A stretch of 64,000 bases of DNA from Filosporella fistucella (Eukaryota > Ascomycota > Leotiomycetes > Helotiales), in contig JAQJZZ010000001.1 of assembly GCA_030077755.1 (NCBI GenBank), forward strand, positions 434,001-498,000, in the 5' to 3' direction. Positions 33,475 to 43,185 of this stretch are shown piece after piece. The notes under the pieces were generated by a model that had not been told where the DNA came from, did no database searches, and was given only the letters and a program-made list of their open reading frames with translations. The translations under genes were made by a program, and so were the position numbers. Within the stretch, counting starts at the first letter, position 1; every line of letters starts with the position of its first letter.

Positions 33475-34338
33475 ATGGCCCCTCCCTTAAGCATGAGTCA
33501 GTGATTATGGAAACCCAGTCTCTCGTGTGCTGCTTCGTCGATTAATATTGAGATAGGTGGAGAATCCCTCGATACCAAGCCTCAGAGAATCTACGTATCG
33601 ACCATGGACCAACTGAGGGACTTTCTGCCTCTCATTTTTTTCATTCCAGCCAGCGATTTTGAACGCCCCGGCCTGGCTTGCGGTACCAAGAGCTACAACG
33701 ACGAGCTCTGCATCCTCACCATACACCTTAGAGAAAGCAACAAAGTCTACATCTTCAACCTCAAGGCACTGGGCCCTCGAGTATTTGTCGAGGAGGCAGC
33801 AGACGGCAATTCTCTCGCGAAACTACTTAGCCGACCTTACTATACTCAAGTATGGTGGGACTTGCGCAAGGATGCACAATTACTCCTTGATCAATATGGC
33901 GTATATCCGGGGAGTGTTGTAGATGCTCAACTTGAGGAGCTTGTTTGTCGCGCCGAAGATCATGACAGGACGAATTTGAGGAGCTTGGAAACAGCCATGT
34001 TGCGTCAGAGTTTTGCATCGGACGAGGAACGTACCCAGTGGTTCGAAATTAAGCAACGAATGAATAAGGACTATTCGGTCTTTGAGCAATTCGGCCTCCC
34101 TGAATATGCTTTGGACTATGCGGCTGGCGATGTCACGCAATTGCTCAAGTGGCATGATGGTACCTGGCCACTTTTGAATGAGGAAGACAAGGAATTGGTT
34201 TTGTCAGAGTCCGCCGCACGCAAACTGGGTGGAAGCGGTTTGGATGCACCGCCAGAATTCCAAGAAAGATATCAGCGTCGGAGACGGGAGGAGGCTTTGG
34301 CTGAATACTGGCATGATTATCAGGATGGTCGATATTAG
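33475..34338 (+). CDS. 3'-5' exonuclease-domain protein lacking the first catalytic motif
   Basis: RNase D-like (DEDDy) fold. Proposed exons 33475-33496 and 33557-34338, joined by a GTCAGT...GATAG intron, encode 267 residues; the unspliced alternative starts at the ATG at 33604. Family segments: VSTMDQLRDFLPLI, VYIFNLKALG, YYTQVWWDLRKDAQLLLDQY (ExoII, with the Asp), VVDAQLEELVCR, and YALDYAAGDVTQLLKWH (ExoIII, Y-x3-D type). The ExoI site, normally DxE as in LAFDSEG of the neighbouring pseudogene, reads LACGTKSYND, so both metal-binding acids are missing. The protein is therefore probably not an active nuclease, although RNA or partner binding could persist. The GTCAGT donor is unusual and lowers confidence in exon 1. 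Confidence 0.75.
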
Positions 34339-34694
34339 AACAAAAACTGATTCGGGGGCGGAACACCTTGACGACAAGGTTTATCTTTGTTCTCGAGAAT
34401 CTTCATGAATGGGAATCAAGATTTTGGAGGTGTCTCTCAAATGTTGGATGGTGACCACAAAAATATTTCAAGGTAAAGGGTTTGGATGGGTCTCCCACAT
34501 GGTGGATGGTGGCCGCGTAATCAGTTCTGGGCCATTGCGTTGTTATTAGAAGAAATTACAGCCAAAAAACCAAATACAAAATCAAAAGTAGATGTGTGAT
34601 GTTGGCGTCAGCGTTAGAATATATGAGTATCAATGACATTCTGACGCAAGCAGTCCTTGCGGCCTCACCGAACACTCCCACCTGCAGTTTGCAA
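34339..34694. other. Short intergenic region with an imperfect duplication
   Basis: Contains two imperfect copies of a ~28-bp unit (TGTCTCTCAAATGTTGGATG... near 34431 and GGTCTCCCACATGGTGGATG... near 34489). No gene is supported. Confidence 0.4.
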
Positions 34695-35132
34695 TCACTC
34701 AAACGACAACTTCTTCCATATTTCTGGAAGCATTTCCACTCTCTGATACCAGAACCCTCCGTATGCTAGGATCGTGTCGCCTTCTTCATCCATGCTTCGT
34801 TCGCCATTGGGATTCACAACATCATTGAAATCAGGATTTCTATCAAAAAATTGGGGCAAAAAATGGAACAGATGCAGAAGGTAGCATCGCAACTTTGACA
34901 TCATGTCCTGATGAACAGTGCGGCTCGGAAACAGCGTCGAATGCATTGGGATATCGCTGGGTGAGCAAGGTATATGCAACACGTAGCCCAGACAATAGGA
35001 TGGTAGCGTTGTGTCAAACGAAAATAACGGATGTAAGATGGCAGTAGTGATTAACGGTATAGCAGGGAGGAATAATGCATATAGAAATTGAGACGCAAAA
35101 TTGCAAACTTCTGAGGTAACGAAATGCAACAC
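34695..35132 (-). CDS. Possible hypothetical gene or 3' exon, incomplete
   Basis: A 145-codon open frame on the minus strand with no ATG at its 5' end. The last 75 codons look protein-like: MMSKLRCYLLHLFHFLPQFF, then NPDFNDVVNPNGERSMDEEG and YGGFWYQRVEMLPEIWKKLS. The first 60 codons are hydrophobic and may be intron or non-coding. A plausible upstream start (MEMSLLSQNC, near 35206) is followed by a GTAAGA donor, but I could not find an acceptor that joins it in frame. Either a small multi-exon gene or a truncated copy. Family not recognised. Confidence 0.35.
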   Translation of the reverse strand: MLHFVTSEVCNFASQFLYALFLPAIPLITTAILHPLFSFDTTLPSYCLGYVLHIPCSPSDIPMHSTLFPSRTVHQDMMSKLRCYLLHLFHFLPQFFDRNPDFNDVVNPNGERSMDEEGDTILAYGGFWYQRVEMLPEIWKKLSFE

Positions 35133-35526
35133 AAGGGTAAAGATAGGTAGCTACGTCTTACCTTCCCTAGTGTGACAATACAGTTTTGAGAAAGAAGACT
35201 CATTTCCATATATCCCGAATTGAATTTAGGCGCGTTGCTTGAGTATTTCGCTGCACGGATTGCAATTTGTTGCTGTTGACTTTGTAAACGGTGAGCTGAG
35301 GTTGAGAAGTGAAGGGTGGACGTGTTTGGCTAGCGCGTTTCCGTAAAGTGCTTCGCGCTCAATCGCGTCCATCCAGCCTCCTCAATTCACCTGACCACAA
35401 GTTGTATTATTTCAACCATCAATCAATTCGATTCCACACAACATTTTAATATCGAGTTCTTATCACTCCATCGAACCAAACTATCCATAACACATTTCGT
35501 CTCGGTCAAACTTCTCAATCGCAATC
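35133..35526. other. Intergenic, probable divergent promoter region
   Basis: Holds a long pyrimidine/CA-rich leader for the gene at 35527. Nothing else seen. Confidence 0.5.
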
Positions 35527-36279
35527 ATGGTCCTCAAACGCAAGCGTTCGGATTCGGAGATCTCCACCTCCTCTTCTCTTCTCTCCTCCCCTCTCTCCTC
35601 GAATTATATGTCCATTGATGGCTTTCAATCGCATCAGAACCAGATCGCAACACCGTCTCTGTTCGCCTCGAGAACGAGAAAACGCCATCGTGATAATCGA
35701 CCCTCGGAGCAAGATGTTCACCGTACGGCCCCATTCTTCGTCTCAGCTCCAGACATGCAATTGACATTCCCTATAGAACATACTCTGTCCCTCCTTTTCT
35801 CAGCGCAACAAAATCCACCCGCTCAATTCCAATCCTCCTCTCCAATTCCGCCGCAAAAGCCAGTCTCATCTCTACCAATGAGCTCAGAGCCAACCCAACA
35901 ATCAAATCTCCATTCCTTCTGGTCCCTCCCATCATCCGCACGCCATACTTCCCCCTCGAGCTCATCTGAGTCTTCTCCATCAGCATCGAACACCCCTTCA
36001 CTAACAGCATCTGCTGCGCCTGCATACTTCCAAGCTACCAATTGCGAAGATTGCAATGCTTCATTCAATCAGCAAGACAGCGACGCCATGGATGTGGATA
36101 CGATGATGGATGTGGATATGGATGGAGGCCATGCTTGCACAAGCTGTGGAAAGCAAGTCTGCCATAGCTGTGCAGTGAGCAACTTGGGCGCCGAACGGAA
36201 GTGCTTAAATTGTGCTACGCGACAAAAACCACAAACTCGCGGCGTGATCATAGGAGGATTCTTCGGGCGACATTTCTAG
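35527..36279 (+). CDS. Small Ser-rich protein with C-terminal zinc-binding Cys clusters
   Basis: A single exon of 250 residues from an ATG in AATCATGG context. The N-terminal region is basic (MVLKRKRSDSE, ASRTRKRHRDNR) and suggests nuclear localisation; the centre is Ser/Pro-rich and disordered, with HTLSLLFSAQQ as a short conserved-looking helix. The C-terminus has paired cysteines: CEDCNASF, then CTSCGKQVCHSCAVSNLG and CLNCA, spacing C-x2-C ... C-x2-C-x4-C-x2-C ... C-x2-C, consistent with two bound zinc ions. The arrangement is seen in uncharacterised filamentous-fungal proteins. Role unknown. Confidence 0.8.
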   Translation: MVLKRKRSDSEISTSSSLLSSPLSSNYMSIDGFQSHQNQIATPSLFASRTRKRHRDNRPSEQDVHRTAPFFVSAPDMQLTFPIEHTLSLLFSAQQNPPAQFQSSSPIPPQKPVSSLPMSSEPTQQSNLHSFWSLPSSARHTSPSSSSESSPSASNTPSLTASAAPAYFQATNCEDCNASFNQQDSDAMDVDTMMDVDMDGGHACTSCGKQVCHSCAVSNLGAERKCLNCATRQKPQTRGVIIGGFFGRHF

Positions 36280-38398
36280 GCTGGTGGTCATATAAAAGGG
36301 CGTTCGGGGCTGGATTTTTCAATGGGCTGGCTGGGCCCTGGCGTGTATGAATAATTAATGCGAAATTCGATCACCAAATCCCTGGTAGCCAGGACTATAT
36401 ATGTGCTTATGTGTCCGGATCACTTTACCACTTCCTACACAGTCGATGTCCCCTCCATTCCGTTTCAGGTTATACAAATGCTATGCCGTGCTTGTTGCTG
36501 CCAAGGAGCACGATATCTTGATATCGTCTTCGTGGCTTTATATATCACATTTTGCTTTGAGTACGCGAACGCAAACCCTAGCGACGGATATGCAATTCCT
36601 TGCATTATCTGCCTCAATCCATACATTATAGTTCGTGAATAGCATTTTTTTTCATTCTCGTCCGCAAAGACGAATTTTATATCGCCCTCCTAGAGTTCAA
36701 CGACAGCCAACTTGGTTCCCAGTTTGCAGAACAAAGCTTCAAAATCAAGGGTATTGAAGAAAATTATATTTATATTTATTTAACTTCTAGCATCGCCCTC
36801 AAGTACTTACTAAGAAAGTATAATTTCAAATTCTCCTGAATTTTCAAGTGCTATTTTCTTTCGAATTGGTCAATTCTTACTTTATAATCTTACAAGATCA
36901 CTAAATCATCATCCCTACTACACTGGGACAACAAATGGTTTTGAAGTTGAACGTGGCGAGGTCTCGTCAACACCAACTCAAGAACGTGGTGTCGGACCCT
37001 TGGAAGCGAATGTGCTTTTCTTCAGGGCGGGATCATCGCGACGTGGTTTGCGCATAGTCTTGGTCCTCTTGGAAGACGGAATTTAAGATCGCAAAGATAT
37101 TCTAAGAGCTAGGCAGTAAAAACGCATTGACCTTACTTAGATCTATCAGTTCATAGGTGATGACAGAAATTTCCAGAGCAAATCGTGAGATGGGGATACT
37201 TAGCGCCGGTACAGAGCCTGTATTCTGGAAGTTTGTATACAAACAAAATACAAACGTAAAAACAAACTATAGTCCACTGCTTCTTTATTGCTTGGGCAGA
37301 TTGATTGAGTCTTTTATTCCCTTTCCTCAGGTGCTAGAGCATGGAGATATGACTTGGGCGAGTGGCTTGGCAACGTAAACTTATTATGGGGTGCACCTTA
37401 ATAACCTTTCAGCATCTTACACACCGTCCTTTTTGTTCTTCGGGTGGTATTCGCCAAAGAAATATTTGTATGGTAGTATTTTTATCACTGGATTTCCGGT
37501 ATTCCTCTTCTTAATCACTCATGTATTCTATGTCTTTAAGATAAGTTAGTGCCCTCCACCTTCGTGGCAGATCAGCTACCATATATGTTCCGACAGCAGC
37601 TAGAGAAGGCTATGCCTGGTCATTATTGTTCTCAATCAGGCCGTGCTTGGCTTATCCCGTATTGCCAAGTCTTACCCAGCACTTCCCTTGATTGTGATCT
37701 GTCGCTCAAGCCAATTTTGTTTCATGACCTGAGATATTGTAGTTCACAGCCAATAAGTAGGAACCGGCACACAGAAAATTTCGATAAACAAGAAACCATG
37801 CCAACGGCCTAGCTCTACGCTTTCAATGATAGTGAAACACGTGATTTCTTAAATGTTTCATAACTCCCATGATGACCAGCCAGACGGGTGGGCTTGGCTT
37901 GGTACATCTTGGTATTTCTTGGGATATCTTGGTATCTATGGAACAACTGTTTGGAGTAGGACGCTCAAACTGGGGATTGTCAGTACAACAATGAGGCATG
38001 GGGTAATTTTGGTACACTATTTTGGGTTCCAAATGAACGGCTGATGGTAGATCAGCATCGGGTTTGAAACTTACATCCAGACTTGACATTCTCAAAACCA
38101 CAAGTAATCACTGGATTCTGGAGTAAGAATATATCTCGGCAAAACATGTCCCACTAGATGAGGCAACATGAGACGAGAAATGGAAGATTTGCTGGTGGTA
38201 TTGCGAAGCTAAGAGCTTGGAGATATATCAATGCCAATAGTTTGTGAATCAAGCCAGGCTCTTGGTTTGTAACTCAAGAGTTGAGCACGTTCTAACCCAG
38301 CCGTGAAGCCTATAACTTAACTTTCTCCCATTATTTCAAGAATGATAAGTGCTCTCAAGGCTTTCAGCTTATACAGAAAATCTACCGAATAGCTCAAT
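36280..38398. other. AT-rich intergenic region
   Basis: About 2.1 kb with no supported gene. Short frames of 60-94 codons lack motifs. A 10-bp-period tandem repeat lies at 37891-37940. The last 60 bp form the antiporter leader. Confidence 0.5.
37891..37940. repeat. Tandem repeat with 10-bp period
   Basis: Five consecutive decamers align: GGCTTGGCTT, GGTACATCTT, GGTATTTCTT, GGGATATCTT, GGTATCTATG. The consensus is about GGTATATCTT, with the middle three copies closest to it. No known function. Confidence 0.6.
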
Positions 38399-40503
38399 AT
38401 GGCTCCAATTGAAGAATTGTCTATCCCTTCCCCAGAAGGATTTTTGGAGTACCATGAACCTAAAAGTAAGCATCTGGACTTCAGATATCTATGTTCTTCC
38501 ATTGATAAAGTACTAGTATGTTAACTCGTGTTTACAGTCATTCCTCTGTTAATCCTCATTTCTTTCTTTTTCTTCCTCGCGGTCGCCGAATGGATTTCAG
38601 ACAAGATCTTCCGGGCAGGACTCATAGGTCAAATAGTCGTTGGCCTGATATATGGTTTGCCAATTGGTAATATAATGCCATTGGATTGGCAGGAGACGTT
38701 TGTTAGCTTGGGATACATTGGCTTGATCCTGATCATCTTCGAAGGTATGTACCTAGCGCGAAGAACTACTCAGATTCCAATGTAATTCCTCATTTGCAGA
38801 ATTCGTTTCTGACGCGCTCTGTTCAGGTGGCTTGACTGTCCGATTAGATTTAATCAAGAAGAATTTCTGGTTGAGTCTTGCTGCGGCCTCTGTCGGAGTA
38901 CTTATACCCATTGCATTATGCTATGCCCTTCTTTATTTGGGCTTTGGATATGGTACGTTCTAGCCCCTTGACAAGTTGGCTCACCAATTATTTGTCTGCT
39001 GATGATAAGGCAGGCGCTGTGGAAGTGTTTATCATCGGCGCGGCTCTATCTACGACATCTCTTGGCACCACATTTGTCGTCATAAACAGTGCATCCAAGG
39101 ATTTCGATTTCTCCCAGTCCAAAGTCGGCACAGTATTGATCAGTGCTGCCGTATTTGACGATGTGTCAGGCTTGATCATGGCAAGGTAAGAGATGCAAAG
39201 GAGCATTGACTCATCAAACATTAGACCACAGTGCTGATCACCAAAGTGTCATTCATAACCTTGGAGCATTGGCGGGTGGTGCTGGTGTCAATCTCGGATG
39301 GCTCATAGGAAGGCCAATTGTGGCAGCGGTTGCCAGTATGTTGACCATTCTCTTAGAAGCCAAATTCGTGTGCATCGCGTTGATGCAGAGCTAACTTGTA
39401 CATAAAGTGGGAGTCTTGTCACCTCTTTCTGCTACGTACCTCTTTGGACCACTGTTCCGCTGGTATATTGAACACCGCTTCGTCCGATTCAAGCACGTTT
39501 CGAATGTGATCTTGATGGCCTTGGTGCTCTCCGCTTTCTTGAGCATTGCAAGTTTTGCTGGTGCCAGCGTCCTATATGGATCGTTTCTAGCCGGTACATT
39601 CCTCAGCAGCCTGCCGTGTACCCATCCCGAAGCACCATTCGTGGTCATGAGCCGTGAACACGGCGAAACAGATCCCGGAAAGACGCCAACATTCGTACAC
39701 ACCTTTGAGAGGTACTTCCTAGGCGCCCAAACTTATGTTTTGCAACCCATGTTCTTTGCAAGCATTGGGTTCGCCATTCCATTCAAGAAGCTGTGGACTG
39801 CGCAGGCATTCTGGAAAGGCTTGGTCTTCTCAATACTCATGGTCATTGGCAAAGTAAGAACGTGATCCAGCTGACATGTTGTCATACTGGTTTGGAAATG
39901 TACAGAAATGCTAACATATACTTGCAGGCTACCGTTGGGATTGTTGTTCCTCTTGCTGATATGGCATCTGTTCGACCACTTCCAAAGGCACGCGCGCTCA
40001 TGAAACAAACATGGTCGCCAGCGACCTTGCTTGGAATGGCAATGGTGGCTCGTGGAGAGATCGGTCTGTTGATCATACAAATTGGCTTGAACCAAACCCC
40101 TTTCATGTCGGAGACAGCGTTCATCACTGCGGCGTGGGCTATTGTTCTCAACACCATCATCGGCCCAATCGGTGTGGGAATCTTACTGGGGAAGCTCGGA
40201 AATCAAATTTGCGACGATCCTAGATGGGGTACGCAGCATTTCGAAACTGAAGATACTTTGGACAATAGTAGCAGTAGCATCGAGGAAGTGAAGCCCGGTC
40301 GCCAGTGGACATCTCGAAGTCACTCACGGTCAGTCAGCTTAGTGAAGAGCTCCCGGGATCCGAGCCGAGGGCGATCAGCGTTCCATAGTCGTGCTACGAG
40401 TGAAGCAACGACTATTCAAGTCCAGCAACCTAAAGGAGTGGTCAGCAATAATGCAGCGCAGATTCAGGAAGACCAAGACAGCCAGGATGAGATTAGGTCT
40501 TGA
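38399..40503 (+). CDS. CPA2-family Na+(K+)/H+ antiporter
   Basis: Membrane cation/proton exchanger. Seven exons, 38399-38465, 38538-38744, 38827-38952, 39014-39185, 39247-39335, 39408-39853 and 39928-40503, encode 560 residues and all phases close. Multiple hydrophobic helices start at LLILISFFFFLAVAEW. The family core is visible: GLIGQIVVGLIYGLP, LGYIGLILIIFEGGL, AALSTTSLGTTF, ISAAVFDDVSGLIMA (with the transport-site DD), LYGSFLAGTFLSSL, PMFFASIGFAIP and MVARGEIGLLI. After the last helix comes a hydrophilic tail of about 90 residues rich in Ser/Arg, a likely regulatory region. Ion preference and membrane (plasma membrane or Golgi/endosome, like Kha1) cannot be told from sequence. Confidence 0.9.
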
Positions 40504-41713
40504 CATTCAATGGTACCATTTTGTGTTTCCGACGTACAGATAGTATGTGCAATGCAATCTATAGTAATGAACTGCATTAAGATCATAAGTCCGCTGTTTT
40601 GGCCTTATAGATTGACTTGTCTGATTTTATCATATTTCCTGCAAGGTAGAATAACTGAGGAGCTCAAGACAACTAGAATTGCATTTACAAACAAGCACCT
40701 GAAAGGAAGAGATAAGGCACGTAACCGAGAATTTCAAGTCGAAGCAGTTCTTTTTCGTTCAGAAATCCCTGACCGACGCCGAGGTCGGATTGATATTTAT
40801 GATCAGATTATCATCTGCTGATAAAATAAGGTTTTAAATGGAGCCCCTAAAACAAAATGCCGTGATGGTGGATTGTCGGGAGGATCCGGACAACGATGTC
40901 CCATCCGGACACACCCGATCCACGTTTTCCCAAGGAACCTGATGTTTATTTTGGAAAAGGGGTTAGCCGAGATCCATAACATCACACCACTTCAGTAGAA
41001 ATAGAAATTTCTTTCTGACTGCATTTGCAAATCTCTTCCATTCAGGAACGATGTCCTTGGCTTCCGGTACAGCTGCGAAACCTTCTACACGTGACAGCGG
41101 AACTAGGCCCGGAAATGACTCGGTCATCAGGGATGCTTATCGTCACAACGCTGTGCCGTCATGGTTCTTGACCGCACGGCGGATATCCTAACATCTCTAA
41201 ATTCGTCCCTGTCAACTTCATCAATAGTACAGCTTTATGTCAACTACACAATCCAAATCCAGTTGAGACAAGGCTGACTACTATGATACGCCTTTCATGA
41301 TGCTGGAACCTTCTTGACGCAAGCAATCAGGCGACAATTAAGAGATGTGCGATTCTGTCAATAATCTTGTATCTACTTTGACGAAGGACCAATTGCATTG
41401 GACGACGAGGAATATCTGCTATCATACATCCAAATAAGGATTGTATTAGGTATCGTATTTGAGAGATTAGATCTTCACCGACTATTCACCGACCATCAGA
41501 CTGCATTGCATGTCATACGTCGATGTGGATCAGCGACCTCAAAGATCTCATGTTCCTCGGGGGACATCCAGGACAAGGACCGATAACGAGACCTGGATCC
41601 TAGATTCGAAAAAAGAGTCATAGAGAATAAAAAGACTTTCGTCTACCGTTTTAAAATTTTCAACATACTCGCATCTTCGTTTTAATATCCTCGTTATCTT
41701 TCCAATCTTCAAT
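40504..41713. other. Intergenic, no gene recognised
   Basis: About 1.2 kb. Frames are short and unlike proteins. The right end is the promoter of the F-box-like gene. Confidence 0.5.
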
Positions 41714-42940
41714 ATGCAAGTTGATATTCCTAGTAACATCGGGTCCTTACCCAACGAGGTCAGTACTCCTTCTCTGATTCGCCTATCACTTGCTGATATT
41801 ATAGATCCTCATCAATATCCTCTCTCTATTTCCTACGCGATCCCTTCTCCCTCTCACAACCACCTCCCATAGAATCCACGATCTCATCGTTCGCATTGTC
41901 CAATACCGACTCAGCGCTGCCGCATCCGCTTCAAACCACAGTATAATCCTCGAATGCTACCATCCCTCCTCCAAGTTTCAAACTCCATACTACAACTGCG
42001 AATATCTAGGCACAGATGTGCTGCCAGACGAATTTTACGAAGATGGGCAAAACGGCAAACTGTCACAACTACACGGTCTATACTCCCATTTTCGCCCAGT
42101 GCAGCCTGAGGGTGATCGTCAAGTTTGGACAGCTCATCCCGCTGGTGGTTGGCAATCGCAGAGTTTAGCCTCTTTCTCCGGCGAGAAAACGGGTCTCGTA
42201 TCACAAAACGTTGATCTCGAATCATATGAGCTCTTCTCGCAATTACAATCTGTGGTCAACCTCGTGAAACTTGGTCCCGGACGGGGCTTCTTCAAGAGCT
42301 GTACTACCGTTGGAGAAGGCTTGACGCGGATATGGCGAGATTGGCTGGGGCAGAGAGCGAAAAACCTCGGACAGGAAGAACCTCACAAGAATTTGTTATG
42401 GAGTTCGATGAAAGAGGATATTGGACTAAGGTTACGAGTCATTGAGAGAGATGACATACCTATTCCTATGTTGAGAGGTAGAGATGAGGATCCAAATGTT
42501 GGGTATACGTTGCAATTTGAGGGCAAGTTTTCCCATCAACAAACATGAATGCGAAAACTAATCAATAGTAGAGCTAGTTATAAGAAGCTCCCAACTACTT
42601 CTCATTTACGAGCAATCTCTTGCCAAAGAGCAAAATCACGAAGGTAAATCCATCCTGGTCATATCCTAACCCCGCCATCAAAACTATAACCAAAACCGCC
42701 CTCCGGAGCCTGGCCTTCAGCGAGACCGACGACGCGACGAAACCCTTTTTTGCTAAATCCTCCGTTACTCATTTTTATATAGGAGAAATGTGTGATTTAG
42801 ATGGTGTGTTTATGTCTGGCATCTATGAATATGGCGGAATACATGTAGAAGAATCCACAGAGACGTTCTGGCGTCCGGTGGTTGAAGCGTACGTAAAAAG
42901 AGTGCCCCTTGGAGCGTTGCCTGTGCTGATGGATTTGTAG
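41714..42940 (+). CDS. F-box-like protein with GC-AG intron and a downstream frame break
   Basis: Exon 1 (41714-41758) and exon 2 (41805-42522) join to give an F-box-like N-terminus: GSLPNEILINILSLFPTRSL followed by LTTTSHRIHDLIVRIVQYRL. F-box proteins recruit substrates to SCF ubiquitin ligases via Skp1. Exon 2 continues to GYTLQFE. The next junction appears to use a GC donor (GAGG|GCAAGT...AATAGTAG), giving FEELVIRSSQLLLIYEQSLA from 42572. That frame runs to a TAA near 42668, while clearly protein-like sequence continues one frame over: SYPNPAIKTITKTALRSLAF ... GVFMSGIYEYGGIH ... VPLGALPVLMDL-stop at 42940. I found no intron that bridges the shift. This is either a real one-base lesion (making the gene broken), an assembly error, or a missed intron. 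Confidence 0.65.
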
Positions 42941-43185
42941 GTTTTGAACTTGTTGATATTCCTTTTCTGTTGTATAAACTTTCAAGTGTCTTGATTCTGT
43001 ACCCTTAGAATGGGGGATCATCTGGTTTCGTCATATCATTCATAATTTCAGGGAATATATCTTGTTACACTCGTCAGGTCGGCGATGTGTGAAGTATACA
43101 GTGTTGATTCAGCATATAGAAGATCTATCCACCATAAAGCACTCTATTACATTATTCGCGAACAGGGCTATCATTTATCAATCGT
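42941..43185. other. Short spacer between convergent genes
   Basis: AT-rich 3' flanks of the F-box-like gene and the Hsp70-like gene; nothing else seen. Confidence 0.5.

Noticed and set aside
41805..42225. Minus-strand frame over the F-box-like exon
   Set aside because: Antisense shadow; the plus strand carries the F-box pattern and consistent splice sites.
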